A program made the translations under genes and the position numbers. Shown piece by piece: positions 51,848 to 60,952 of a stretch of DNA of 64,000 bases (position 1 is the stretch's first letter; every line of letters starts with the position of its first letter). Source of the DNA: Pseudomonas oryzicola (GTDB lineage: Bacteria; Pseudomonadota; Gammaproteobacteria; Pseudomonadales; Pseudomonadaceae); the NCBI RefSeq assembly GCF_014269185.2, contig NZ_JABWRZ020000001.1, positions 1,885,001 through 1,949,000 of the forward strand, written 5' to 3'. Under the pieces are notes generated by a model. It had not been told where the DNA came from, did no database searches, and saw nothing but the letters and a program-made list of their open reading frames with translations.

Positions 51848-51899
51848 TCTAGCCTTGGACGGGCCGTGCTCCATGGCCGCAAGAATGCACAGGTATGCA

Positions 51900-53504
51900 A
51901 TGACGATTTCCCGACGCGGTTTCATCGCCGGTGTGGCATTGACGGGCGTGGTGGTGCCCGCTGCGGTGGGGGCGCTGTATCGCCAGCGCCAGCGCGCCGC
52001 CGAGGCATTTCCGGAAACCCCTGGCGAGGCCGTTGTCGAGTTGGCCGATACCGGTCTGCAGCAGTTGGGCGATACCCTGCGCGGCATCTGGCGCTGGACC
52101 CAGCTGGGCGAGGAGGCCGGCCTGCAGGGTTTGCCGGCGGGAGACCTGGAGCTGTTCCTTGACGTTGCTGCCAATGGCCGTGCCCTGCGCGGCTATCTGG
52201 ATACCCCCGAGCGCCTGCGTGCGGAGGCGGAACCGCGCTACTGTGTGGTCGGTGACCTGCTGGCGGACACGCCGGGCACCTTGCGCTGGCGGCTGTTTTC
52301 GTCCCAGGCGCGCTATGAATGCCATGTCGTGCTCGACGAGGTATGGGGCCGCTTCGGCAACGCCGGGCCGGCGACCCTCAATGGGCGCATTGCGCGCCTG
52401 GACCGGGCGTTGTCGTTGCCGGTGCAGGACAACCATTTCCTGGCCTTGAAACGCAGCTTCCCGGAAGCCCGTGAACGGACCCCGCTGAACCCGCAGCTGC
52501 TGGCCTGGCTGATCACTGCGGAGCATCGCCTGTTTCACCAGCTGTGGCACGCCTCGCGGGACAAATGGCACAAGCTGGCCAAGGACAAGCAGGGCGCGCT
52601 GCGTGGCCTGGGCTGGCAACCCGGGCCACGCGACCGCGAGCGTGATGCGCGAGGTCGGTACAAGGACCGCAATGGCTCGGGTGAGGACTTCCTGTTCATG
52701 CACCGGCATATGCTTGGCAGCGCTCGGGCGTTGCAGGACCTGCCTTCCTGGCCGCGCTTCCCGCTGCCGCAGCCGGAACTGGAGCGCGACCGCGCAGGGT
52801 TCGCTCGCTACTTCGACAACCATGACGGCAATGCCCTGCCGCCCACGTGGCTGACCGATGATGACGCCGACTACACCCTGTGGGTACGCAACATCAAGAC
52901 CGCGGATACCTTCCACGGCAACTTCCAGGTCTGGGAGTCGCGCTATACCGACCCCGAGTACCTGAGCACGCTGACCCTGGCGCAGTTCGGCTCGGAACTG
53001 GAGCTGGGCCTGCACGACTGGTTGCACATGCGCTGGGCATCGGTGCCGCGCGACCCCGCCAATGGCATGCCCGTGCCGACGGCGCGCACGCCGGATGATT
53101 TTGCCGAGCGCTGGTTCGCTGCGCAGAACGACTTCCTCGGGGACCCGTTTTCATCCCACGTGAACCCGGTGTTCTGGCGCTTTCATGGCTGGATCGACGA
53201 CCGCATCGAGGATTGGTTCGACGCCCATGAGCGGTTGCACCCCGGCGAGGTTCGGCGCCTGCAGGTCAACGGTGTGCCGTGGTTCGCGCCAGGGCGCTGG
53301 GTGGCAGTGGCGGACCCGTGGTTGGGACCGGATACGCATGGCTGCTCGACGGTACCGGGATTACGGCCTGGGCGCAGCGTGGAGATGGACCCGGAAACGA
53401 TGAAGCTGGCATTGCGCATCATCTACAGCGATGACGGCCTGTTCGACAAGTTGCGGCCCAGGGTGCCACAGCGGCCGTGGTATGCGCGCAACCTGAGGGT
53501 GTAG
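51900..53504 (+). CDS. pvdP: Periplasmic copper tyrosinase PvdP
   Basis: 534 residues from ATG 51900. The Tat signal SRRGFIAGVALTGVVVPAA starts at residue 4. PvdP oxidises the D-Tyr of ferribactin to close the dihydroxyquinoline chromophore. Candidate copper histidines lie in FMHRHMLGSA, HDWLHMRW and NPVFWRFHGWIDDRI. In-frame ATGs at 51873 and 51885 would only lengthen the signal; the promoter at 51824-51847 excludes earlier ones. It is divergent from pvdMN, with both PvdS boxes in the gap. Confidence 0.93.
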   Translation: MTISRRGFIAGVALTGVVVPAAVGALYRQRQRAAEAFPETPGEAVVELADTGLQQLGDTLRGIWRWTQLGEEAGLQGLPAGDLELFLDVAANGRALRGYLDTPERLRAEAEPRYCVVGDLLADTPGTLRWRLFSSQARYECHVVLDEVWGRFGNAGPATLNGRIARLDRALSLPVQDNHFLALKRSFPEARERTPLNPQLLAWLITAEHRLFHQLWHASRDKWHKLAKDKQGALRGLGWQPGPRDRERDARGRYKDRNGSGEDFLFMHRHMLGSARALQDLPSWPRFPLPQPELERDRAGFARYFDNHDGNALPPTWLTDDDADYTLWVRNIKTADTFHGNFQVWESRYTDPEYLSTLTLAQFGSELELGLHDWLHMRWASVPRDPANGMPVPTARTPDDFAERWFAAQNDFLGDPFSSHVNPVFWRFHGWIDDRIEDWFDAHERLHPGEVRRLQVNGVPWFAPGRWVAVADPWLGPDTHGCSTVPGLRPGRSVEMDPETMKLALRIIYSDDGLFDKLRPRVPQRPWYARNLRV

Positions 53505-53544
53505 GCGCGGCTGGCACGCGAAGCTGGCGCGGTGCAGGTCGCTT

Positions 53545-54963
53545 CTACAATGGGTCGCTTGCTGGAGCGAGTTGCCAGCCCCCGCCCAATGCCTTGTACA
53601 ACGCCACGCTCGCCTGCAACCGCGCCAGGCGCAGTTGTGCCTGCTGGTCCTGCGCCACATACCAGGTGCGCTGGGTTTCCAGCACGCTCAACAAGGTTTC
53701 CGCGCCTGCACCATAACGCCGCTGTGCCAGGTCGAATGCCAGCCATGCTTGCTGCACTTCCTCATCCTGCCACTGGCGCTGGCGGTCCACGCCGTCGATC
53801 GCATTGAGCGCCTTCTCGACATCGGCAAAAGCGGCCAGGATGCTGCTGCGGTAGGTTTCCAGCAGTTCCGCCTGTTCGGCTTCGGCCAGTTCACGTGCGG
53901 CACGCAGTCGGCCGTTGTTGAAGACCGGGGCGACCAGGCCGCTGGTGAGGGTGTAGTAGGCGCTGTCGAACAGGTGGGCAAAGGTGTCGGCGCCCGCCCC
54001 CAGGTTGGCGCCGAGGGTGAGCTTGGGCAGCATGGCCGCGCGGGCGACTTGCACATTGGCGCTGGCAGCGGCCAGGCGCGCTTCGGCTGCGGCAATGTCC
54101 GGTCGGCGAGCAAGCAGTTCGCTGGGCACGCCGCTGGCGATTGCCGGCCAGTGCAGGCTGGTGATCGCTTCCTGGCTGGTGGGCAACGACTGCACCGGGT
54201 CGCCGAGCAGGGTCGCCAGGGTGACCCGGCTGTCCTGCCACTTCTGTTCCAGCAACGGCAGCTGGCGTTGCTGCGCGGCCACCAGGCTGCGCTGCTGGGC
54301 CAGCTCCAGGCGCGTGGCGGAGCCGCTGCGCTGGCGCGCTTCGACCAGGCCCAGGACGTCCTGGGCATTGCGCAGGTTCAGGCGGGCGATGCGCAGCTGT
54401 TCTGCCAGGGCCAGCCCCTGCAGGTAACTGTCGGCTACTGCACTGACCAGGGTCAGCTCAACGGTCTGGCGGTCGAAACGGCTGGCATCCAGGTTGCGCA
54501 GGGCATGTTCGCGGGTCGCGCGCAGGCCGCCCCAGAAGTCGATTTCGTAGCTGGCGCTGAGCTGCACGTCGAACGAGGTGCTGGTCGGTTCGCTGCGGCT
54601 GACGTCAAGCTGGTCGTTGCCCTCGCCGTGCAGCAGGCGTTGGCGGCTGCCGTCCAGGCCGAGCTTCAGCTCCGGCAGCAACGGCGCCCCGGCCATGGCC
54701 GCGCGGGCCTGGGCCTGGCGCACCCGCGCCGTGGCGGCAGCCAGGTCGTGGGCATTGTCCAGGGCATGTTGCACCAGGCGCTCCAGCTCGCGGCTGGCGA
54801 AGGCTTGCCACCACTGTGTCGTCGGCGGTTGTGCCGAGGCTGATGCGGCTGCGCCTTGCCAGGCGAAGGGGGCGGTCAGGTCGCTGGCAGGAGTGGTTGG
54901 CGTGCTGCAGGCGGCGAGGCACACGCACAGGGGCAACAGGCTGAGGCGGCTAGGCAGAGTCAT
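53545..54963 (-). CDS. opmQ: Outer-membrane efflux lipoprotein OpmQ
   Basis: 472 residues of the TolC/NodT outer-membrane factor family. The signal peptide ends in a lipobox (LCVCLAAC). Two repeated alpha-hairpin/beta-strand halves show ASYEIDFWGGLRATREHALRN and RRPDIAAAEARLAAASANV. With PvdR and PvdT it forms the PvdRT-OpmQ pump, which recycles and secretes pyoverdine. It starts 3 bases after pvdT. Convergent with pvdP. Confidence 0.94.
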   Translation of the reverse strand: MTLPSRLSLLPLCVCLAACSTPTTPASDLTAPFAWQGAAASASAQPPTTQWWQAFASRELERLVQHALDNAHDLAAATARVRQAQARAAMAGAPLLPELKLGLDGSRQRLLHGEGNDQLDVSRSEPTSTSFDVQLSASYEIDFWGGLRATREHALRNLDASRFDRQTVELTLVSAVADSYLQGLALAEQLRIARLNLRNAQDVLGLVEARQRSGSATRLELAQQRSLVAAQQRQLPLLEQKWQDSRVTLATLLGDPVQSLPTSQEAITSLHWPAIASGVPSELLARRPDIAAAEARLAAASANVQVARAAMLPKLTLGANLGAGADTFAHLFDSAYYTLTSGLVAPVFNNGRLRAARELAEAEQAELLETYRSSILAAFADVEKALNAIDGVDRQRQWQDEEVQQAWLAFDLAQRRYGAGAETLLSVLETQRTWYVAQDQQAQLRLARLQASVALYKALGGGWQLAPASDPL

Positions 54964-54966
54964 GGA

Positions 54967-56931
54967 TTATTCGCTGGTAAGGGCTTTGACCGGGTCGAGG
55001 CGGGCGGCCTTGCGCGCGGGCATGAAGCCGAACACGATGCCGGTGACCACGGCGCAGGCAAAGGCGCCGAGCATGGCAGGCAGGGCGAAGGCCACCGCCA
55101 CATCTGCCAGCATCAGGCCGGCGCCGATGGCCAAGGCCAGGACGATTCCGGCAAGGCCGCCGACCATCGACAGCATCACCGCCTCGCTGAGAAATTGCCG
55201 CAGGATGTCGCGCTGGCGTGCCCCGGTGGCCATGCGGATACCGATTTCGCGGGTGCGCTCGCGCACCGTCATCAGCATGATGTTCATCACGCCGATGCCG
55301 CCCACCAACAGCGAGATCGCGGCAATCGCTCCCAGCATCAACGACAGGCTGTTCTGCGTGCGTGCTTCGGCCTGGATCAGTGCCGCGTCGTTGGTCAGCT
55401 CGAAGTCCTGCCGCCCGTTGTGGCGCTGGCGCAGCAGCTGGTCGATGGCCGCTTCGGTTTCGCCGACCCGTGCGGAGTCGAGGGCGGCGACGGCAATGTA
55501 GTCCGGGTCGCGCTGGCCGAACAGGCGGATAGCTGCTGCGGAGTAGGGCACCACGATGCGCCCGTCGCTGTCCTGGTCGCCGGAGCTGGCCCCTTTGCCA
55601 GCCAGAATGCCGACCACCTGGAACGGTACATTGCCGATCAGCAGGTACTGCCCAAGCGGGTCGTGCCCTGGGTCGAGCATCTTTTCCCGCACTTTCTGGC
55701 CGATCACCGCCACTGCCGCGGCGTTGGTTTCATCGTTATCGGTGTAGAAGCTGCCGTGCACCGCCGGCCAGTTGAAAATCTCGGGGAAGCGGGTGTTGTT
55801 GCCGCCCACATAGAACCGCTGGCTGTTGTTGCCGTGGCGCACCATCATCTTTTCTCCGAGTACCGGCATCACGTGCCTGACCTGCGGCAATTGGCCAATG
55901 GCGGCGACATCGTCGAGGCTGATGGTGCCAGCCTGCTCGCCCAGGCTCGCCGGCTTGCCATTGAGGTAGAGGATGTTCGAGCCAAAGGCGGCCATTTGCG
56001 CCATGACCTGGCGTTTGCTGCCTTCGCCCACGGCCAGCATCACCACCACCGAAGCAACGCCGATGACGATGCCCAGCAGGGTCAGCGCGGTACGGAAGCG
56101 GTTGACCCACATCACCCGCCAGGCGGCCTGCAAGGCTTCGAACAATTCGCCCCGCCACGCCCCGCGCAAGGTCGCGCCGCGGTCCAGGCGCTGACGCAAC
56201 TGGTCGGCCTGCAGCCCTCGGCCAGTGTCGAGCGGGGCCTGTACGCTGGCCGAATCGCTGACGACCAGGCCGTCGCGGATCTCGATCACTCGCTGCGCCC
56301 GCGCCGCGACGTTGCGGTCGTGGGTGATCAGGATGATCACGTGGCCTTGGCCGGCCAGCTCATCGAGCAACGCCATCACCTCGGTGCCGCTATGGCTGTC
56401 GAGCGCGCCGGTGGGTTCGTCGGCAAGGATGATATGGCCGCCGTTCATCAACGCCCGGGCGATCGATACCCGCTGCTGCTGGCCGCCGGACAACTGATGC
56501 GGGCGGTTGCCGGTGCGGCTGGCCAGGCCCAGGCGGCCGAGCAGGGCGCTGGCGCGGGCGTGGCGTTCGGGAGCGGCGATACCGGCATAGATGGCCGGCA
56601 TTTCCACGTTTTCCTGGGCCGAAGCCGCGGGGATCAGGTGGTAGCCCTGGAATACGAAGCCGAACGCTTCGCGGCGCAACCAGGCCAGCTCGTCGCCGCC
56701 TAACTCGGCCACGTCCTGGCCGGCGAAGCGATAGTGGCCGGAGGAGGGGCGATCGAGGCAACCGAGGATATTCATGAGCGTCGATTTGCCGGAGCCAGAA
56801 GCGCCGACGATGGCGACGAACTCACCGGGGTAAATGCGCAGGCTGATGCCATGCAGGATATCGACCTTGGGGGTGTCGACGCCGCCGTAGGATTTACGGA
56901 TGTCGATCAGTTCGATCAGCGGTGTGCTCAT
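54967..56931 (-). CDS. pvdT: MacB-type ABC exporter PvdT
   Basis: 654 residues. The N-terminal ATPase has Walker [10 protein letters not shown] (43-51), signature LSGGQQQR and Walker [12 protein letters not shown]. Four membrane helices follow with the large periplasmic MacB domain between helices 1 and 2, and a FtsX-like C terminus ([29 protein letters not shown]). It powers the PvdRT-OpmQ pump. Its ATG directly abuts the pvdR stop codon. Confidence 0.95.
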   Translation of the reverse strand: MSTPLIELIDIRKSYGGVDTPKVDILHGISLRIYPGEFVAIVGASGSGKSTLMNILGCLDRPSSGHYRFAGQDVAELGGDELAWLRREAFGFVFQGYHLIPAASAQENVEMPAIYAGIAAPERHARASALLGRLGLASRTGNRPHQLSGGQQQRVSIARALMNGGHIILADEPTGALDSHSGTEVMALLDELAGQGHVIILITHDRNVAARAQRVIEIRDGLVVSDSASVQAPLDTGRGLQADQLRQRLDRGATLRGAWRGELFEALQAAWRVMWVNRFRTALTLLGIVIGVASVVVMLAVGEGSKRQVMAQMAAFGSNILYLNGKPASLGEQAGTISLDDVAAIGQLPQVRHVMPVLGEKMMVRHGNNSQRFYVGGNNTRFPEIFNWPAVHGSFYTDNDETNAAAVAVIGQKVREKMLDPGHDPLGQYLLIGNVPFQVVGILAGKGASSGDQDSDGRIVVPYSAAAIRLFGQRDPDYIAVAALDSARVGETEAAIDQLLRQRHNGRQDFELTNDAALIQAEARTQNSLSLMLGAIAAISLLVGGIGVMNIMLMTVRERTREIGIRMATGARQRDILRQFLSEAVMLSMVGGLAGIVLALAIGAGLMLADVAVAFALPAMLGAFACAVVTGIVFGFMPARKAARLDPVKALTSE

Positions 56932-58104
56932 TCAGCCTCCGCTGATGCCAGGGGCGCCGATGACCAGGCGTTCGCCTTCATTCAGGCCGTCCAGTACCTG
57001 CACCCGCAGGCGGTCACTGAGCCCTGTGCGCACCTGGCGCTGTTCCAGCTTGCCGTCACGGGTCAGTACATGTGCCAGGCGCAGGCCCTCGGCATCGTCC
57101 AGCGCTGCCCGTGGTACGGTCAGCACCTGGCTGGCCTTGCCTGCGACGAAGAACACCTGGGTGGTCATCTCGGCCATCAGCGCACCGTCCGGGTTGTCGA
57201 CGTCCAGCAGCACGCTGTACTGCACCACCTGGTTGCCGGCGCTGCCATTGCTGACGCTGGCCGGGCTGCCGCCACCCTGGCTGGCCTGTTCCAGCGGCTT
57301 GGGCGGCACCGGCAACACCTGGCGCACGGTGCTGGTCCAGCGACGCTTGCCCCCGGCCAGGGTGGTGAAGTACGCGGTCATGCCGGGCTTGACCTGGCCG
57401 ATGTCGGCCTCCGATACCTGGGCCCATACCGTCATTGGCGAGAGCCTGGCGATGCGCAGGATCAACGGGGTATGCTGCTGGGCGTTGAGGGTTTGCCCCT
57501 CGCGGGCATCCACCGCCACCACGGTACCGTCCATGGGCGCGTAGATGCGTGTGTAGCCCAGCTCGGCCTCGTCGCTGCGCAGGCTGGCCTGGGCCTGGCG
57601 GATCTGCGCCTGGAACATGTCGATGCGCGCCTGGGTGACTTTGAGCTGGGCGGCGGCGGTTTGTACGTCCTCGTCGCGGGTGGCGCCAGCAGCGGCCAGG
57701 TCACGTTGGCGCTTGAGCTGCTGACGTGCCAGCTGGAACTGCGCGCGTTGTTCGGCCAACTGGGCCTTGAGGTTGTCGATCGAGTAACGGCCGGCATCCA
57801 GCCGGGCCTGCTGGGTCGAGGGGTCGATTTCGACCAGCAGCTGGCCTTTGCGCACCGTGTCGCCAACCTCGACGTGCAGGGTATGGATCTGCCCGGACGC
57901 CTGGGCCCCAACATCCACGTAGCGCCTTGGTTGCAGGGTGCCCAGCGCGGTTACGCTGCTTTCGATGTCGGCGCGTGTCACGGCGACCGTGCTGAACGGC
58001 TGTGCGCCATAGGGCAGGGTCTTCCAGGCCAGCAGGCTGCCAAGGCCGAGGAGGCCCAGGCTCGTGAGCAGCACCCGGCGACGGATATTGGTTAAAGGTC
58101 TCAT
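56932..58104 (-). CDS. pvdR: Periplasmic adaptor PvdR (membrane fusion protein)
   Basis: 390 residues. One N-terminal helix (RRRVLLTSLGLLGLGSLLAW) is followed by a MacA-like adaptor: lipoyl half-motifs (VDVGAQASGQIHTLHVEVGDTVRKGQLL), an alpha-hairpin of about 90 residues (QLAEQRAQFQLARQQLKRQRDLAAAG), then beta-barrel domains. It couples PvdT to OpmQ. The start MRPLTNIRRR at 58104 matches the family. First gene of pvdR-pvdT-opmQ, under a PvdS box. Confidence 0.95.
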   Translation of the reverse strand: MRPLTNIRRRVLLTSLGLLGLGSLLAWKTLPYGAQPFSTVAVTRADIESSVTALGTLQPRRYVDVGAQASGQIHTLHVEVGDTVRKGQLLVEIDPSTQQARLDAGRYSIDNLKAQLAEQRAQFQLARQQLKRQRDLAAAGATRDEDVQTAAAQLKVTQARIDMFQAQIRQAQASLRSDEAELGYTRIYAPMDGTVVAVDAREGQTLNAQQHTPLILRIARLSPMTVWAQVSEADIGQVKPGMTAYFTTLAGGKRRWTSTVRQVLPVPPKPLEQASQGGGSPASVSNGSAGNQVVQYSVLLDVDNPDGALMAEMTTQVFFVAGKASQVLTVPRAALDDAEGLRLAHVLTRDGKLEQRQVRTGLSDRLRVQVLDGLNEGERLVIGAPGISGG

Positions 58105-58135
58105 GCAGACGTCCAGCCGTGGGGGTGCCAGATAG

Positions 58136-58160
58136 ACGAAAGCGGCAGGGGGGGGATTTA
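58136..58160 (-). promoter_or_regulatory. PvdS-type iron-starvation box of pvdRT-opmQ
   Basis: On the minus strand TAAAT (58160-58156), 17 bases, CGT (58138-58136) followed by C. The spacer is one base longer than the other seven boxes, still within the range known for PvdS. It ends 31 bases before the pvdR start. Confidence 0.82.
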
Positions 58161-58216
58161 GTGGATATCGTATGGGGCTGCCAGGCGCTGAATCTCTGCA
58201 GCCATACCCTTGTTGC

Positions 58217-58232
58217 TGAGAATAATTATAAT
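58217..58232 (+). promoter_or_regulatory. Fur box and -10 element of fpvI
   Basis: TGAGAAT-A-ATTATAA (58217-58231) matches the 7-1-7 Fur pattern TGATAAT-N-ATTATCA at 12 of 14 positions. A TATAAT (58227-58232) overlaps it. No clear -35 at the usual spacing was found. Confidence 0.62.
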
Positions 58233-58321
58233 TTGTAAGATCGCAGGTTGACATCACTCGGTCCTGCAGCTGGCTGAAAGGGCTTTCCGGCCCGGCTGGC
58301 AGGACGATCTCAGGTAACGTC

Positions 58322-58798
58322 GTGGAACATTACTATCGCGAACTGGTGGGCTTCCTCTCAGCGCGCCTGGGCAGTCGCCAGGCCGCTGAAGATGTGGCGC
58401 ACGATGCTTACCTGCGCGTGCTGGAACGCACTGACGGCAAGCGCATCGAGCACCCGCGTGCCTTCCTTTACCGCACCGCGCTCAACCTGGTGGTCGACCG
58501 CCACCGGCGGCACCTGGTACGCCAGGCCGAGCCGCTGGAGGTGCTGGACAGCGACGAACGCTGGCACACCCCGGCGCCGGCGCATGACATGCAGCTCGAC
58601 CAACGCCTGGCGCTGATGCAGCGTGCCCTCGATGAACTGGGCAAGGTCTGCCGTGACTGCTTCTTGCTGCGCAAGCTCGATGGCCTGTCGCACCAGCAGA
58701 TTGCCGAGCACCTGGGCATTTCCCGCAGCCTGGTGGAAAAGCACATCGTCAACGCCATGAAGCACTGCCGGGTGCGCATGCGCGAATGGGAATGCTGA
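58322..58798 (+). CDS. fpvI: ECF sigma factor FpvI (FecI-like)
   Basis: 158 residues. Region 2: LVGFLSARLGSRQAAEDVAHDAYLRVLER and HPRAFLYRTALNLVVDRHRR. Region 4: FLLRKLDGLSHQQIAEHLGISRSLVEKHIVNAMKHCR. It resembles FpvI, which drives the ferripyoverdine receptor gene fpvA when pyoverdine is taken up. The position beside pvdR fits P. aeruginosa (fpvI-fpvR-pvdR), but here neither the anti-sigma gene fpvR nor fpvA is adjacent. The start is GTG 58322. A Fur-like box lies about 90 bases upstream. Confidence 0.85.
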   Translation: MEHYYRELVGFLSARLGSRQAAEDVAHDAYLRVLERTDGKRIEHPRAFLYRTALNLVVDRHRRHLVRQAEPLEVLDSDERWHTPAPAHDMQLDQRLALMQRALDELGKVCRDCFLLRKLDGLSHQQIAEHLGISRSLVEKHIVNAMKHCRVRMREWEC

Positions 58799-58967
58799 TT
58801 GCCGGGTTAGCGGCGAATGAAAAAATCCATCGGCTCGTCACTTGATTTCTGCATCTTTCCCGGCTTCTATCAAAGAAGACCCCTGCCAGGCTCGGACTTG
58901 GCAGTAGCCGCCACTGGCGCAGTATGGTCATGGAGCCTACCCATTACCCCACTGCCCAGGCCCGACC

Positions 58968-59447
58968 ATGGCAAACAAGACCCTGCGCATCCTCATCGCC
59001 GATGCAAACCCGTGCCAGCGCCTGCAACTGGAGCGGCTGCTCAATGGCCTGGGCTACTACCGGATAGCCCCCGTGGACAGCTTCGAGGAGCTGCAGCGCC
59101 TGGTGCTGTGTGCTCTGCAGCCTTTTCACCTGCTGCTGGGCAATATCGAACTGGCCAGCCATGCCGGAGTTGATCTGGAACGCTTCTGCCGCGTCAGCCC
59201 GCAGATCCAGCACGCCCTGCTGTATCACACCACCCAGGTGGCCGTGCCGTCGGTGCCACATACCGAGCGCCAGGCCGTCAGCCTGAGCCTGCCGCAGGTG
59301 CCCGATAACGATGCGCTGGAGGCGTTCATGGCGATCATCGATACGCCGCTGCAGGTCGGCAAGCTGCCGCTGCCGGGCTCCCTGCCAGCGGCACCGGGGC
59401 GGTCCCTGGGGCGTGCCAACTTCTCCTACACGGTGTTCAGCCGCTAG
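58968..59447 (+). CDS. Degenerate receiver-domain protein (pseudo-receiver)
   Basis: 159 residues. It starts like a CheY-type receiver (LRILIADANPCQRLQLERLLNGLGY, with D12 of the acidic pocket). The phospho-acceptor position reads LLLGNIEL, with no Asp, and the conserved Lys-Pro is replaced by SLPQ. It therefore probably cannot be phosphorylated in the normal way. The C-terminal ~45 residues (LPLPGSLPAAPGRSLGRANF) are of no family I know. It lies 169 bases after fpvI on the same strand. Function unknown. Confidence 0.65.
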   Translation: MANKTLRILIADANPCQRLQLERLLNGLGYYRIAPVDSFEELQRLVLCALQPFHLLLGNIELASHAGVDLERFCRVSPQIQHALLYHTTQVAVPSVPHTERQAVSLSLPQVPDNDALEAFMAIIDTPLQVGKLPLPGSLPAAPGRSLGRANFSYTVFSR

Positions 59448-59521
59448 CGTTGCCGCAGGCGGGGCAAGGGGGCAGCGATTTGCTATCCTCTTGCCCTTTG
59501 CCGACTTTCGCGGACCCTGCC

Positions 59522-60847
59522 ATGACTGCCAACGATACCGCTTACCCGCCCCGGTTCAGCCGCGGCGATCACCGGACCCTGGGCCTGGCGGCGTTGGGCG
59601 GCGCGCTCGAAATCTACGATTTCATCATTTTCGTGTTCTTTGCGCTCACCCTCAGCCAGCTGTTCTTCCCGCCTGAAATGCCCGAATGGCTGCGCCTGCT
59701 GCAAAGCTTCGGGATTTTCGTCACCGGCTACCTGGCGCGGCCGCTGGGTGGCATCCTGATGGCGCACTTCGCGGACCATCTTGGGCGCAAGCGGGTCTTC
59801 AGCCTGAGCATCCTGATGATGGCCCTGCCTTGCCTGCTGATCGGCGTGATGCCGACCTACGCCGACATTGGCTATGCCGCGCCGCTGATCCTGCTGGCCC
59901 TGCGTATACTGCAAGGCGCGGCAGTAGGCGGCGAGGTGCCCAGCGCCTGGACCTTCGTCGCCGAGCACGCACCCGCTGGCCGGCGCGGATACGCTTTGGG
60001 CTTCCTGCAGGCCGGGCTGACCTTCGGCTACCTGCTGGGGGCACTGACTGCGACCCTGCTCGCGCAGCTGTTCACCGCGCAGGAAATTCTCGATTACGCC
60101 TGGCGCTACCCGTTCCTGCTGGGTGGGGTGTTTGGTGTGATCGGCGTGTGGCTGCGCCGCTGGCTCAGCGAAACCCCGGTGTTCCTCGCCCTGCGCGCGC
60201 GCCAGGCGCAGCCGGTGAGCTTTCCGCTGCGGCGGGTGCTGGGCGAACATCGCCGGGCGTTGATCCCGGCGGCGCTGCTGACTTGTGTGCTGACCTCCGC
60301 CGTGGTGGTGCTGGTGGTGATTACACCGACGGTGATGCAGCAACGCTTTGGCATGACAGCCGGGCATACCTTTGCCTTGAGCAGCATCGGCATTGTGTTC
60401 CTCAACATCGGCTGCGTGCTGGCCGGTCTGCTGGTCGACCGCGTCGGCCCCTGGCGCGCGCTGATGTTCTACAGCCTGCTGCTGCCGCTGGGCATCGGCG
60501 TGTTGTACGCCAGCCTGGTGGGGCAGTGGGGCATGACCTGGCTGGCCTATGCGCTGGCCGGCCTGTGCTGTGGCGTGGTGGGAGTGGTGCCGTCGGTGAT
60601 GGTCGGGTTGTTCCCGGCCGAGATCCGTGTGTCGGGTATTTCCTTCACTTACAACGTGGCCTATGCGCTGTGGGCCAGTACCACGCCGCTGGCGCTGATT
60701 GCATTGATGCCGTGGAGCCCTTGGGTGTGCGCCGGGTTTTGCCTGATCATGGGCGCGGTGGGGTTGTTGACGGCGTTGTACTTCGGGCGGCGTGAGTCGC
60801 TGGCGTTTGCAGCGGAGCCGATGCCGATCCTGTGTGCGGACAAATAG
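59522..60847 (+). CDS. MFS transporter, metabolite:H+ symporter (MHS) type
   Basis: 441 residues with 12 predicted membrane helices. Family motifs: GDHLGRK-type loop after helix 2 (ADHLGRKRVFSLSI), RILQGAAVGGEVPSAWTFVAEHAP in helix 4, and LVDRVGPWRAL in the second half. Members carry organic acids such as citrate, alpha-ketoglutarate or shikimate, or osmolytes such as proline and betaine. The substrate here is not known. The ATG at 59522 follows TTTCGCGGACCCTGCC, a weak ribosome-binding site. A bidirectional terminator follows. Confidence 0.87.
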   Translation: MTANDTAYPPRFSRGDHRTLGLAALGGALEIYDFIIFVFFALTLSQLFFPPEMPEWLRLLQSFGIFVTGYLARPLGGILMAHFADHLGRKRVFSLSILMMALPCLLIGVMPTYADIGYAAPLILLALRILQGAAVGGEVPSAWTFVAEHAPAGRRGYALGFLQAGLTFGYLLGALTATLLAQLFTAQEILDYAWRYPFLLGGVFGVIGVWLRRWLSETPVFLALRARQAQPVSFPLRRVLGEHRRALIPAALLTCVLTSAVVVLVVITPTVMQQRFGMTAGHTFALSSIGIVFLNIGCVLAGLLVDRVGPWRALMFYSLLLPLGIGVLYASLVGQWGMTWLAYALAGLCCGVVGVVPSVMVGLFPAEIRVSGISFTYNVAYALWASTTPLALIALMPWSPWVCAGFCLIMGAVGLLTALYFGRRESLAFAAEPMPILCADK

Positions 60848-60898
60848 CTTTGTTGCTGTACTGGCTAGCCGGCGACGAGGCTGTCAGCGGCAAAACAG

Positions 60899-60932
60899 AA
60901 AGCCCCCGGTTCGTGAAAACCGGGGGCTTTTC
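60899..60932. terminator. Bidirectional rho-independent terminator
   Basis: AGCCCCCGGTT and AACCGGGGGCT pair around a short loop, with AAA before and TTTT after. It serves the MFS gene (+) and the ETF-QO gene (-). Confidence 0.88.
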
Positions 60933-60952
60933 ATTACCGCAAGGGCAGGGGG

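Noticed and set aside
51780..51899. Earlier start for pvdP at 51780
   Set aside because: The PvdS box at 51824-51847 lies inside this stretch, and the Tat signal begins right after ATG 51900.
58817..59173. Open frame overlapping the pseudo-receiver gene as a possible FpvR
   Set aside because: It has no membrane segment or FecR motif; the frame starting at 58968 reads as a real protein and overlaps it.
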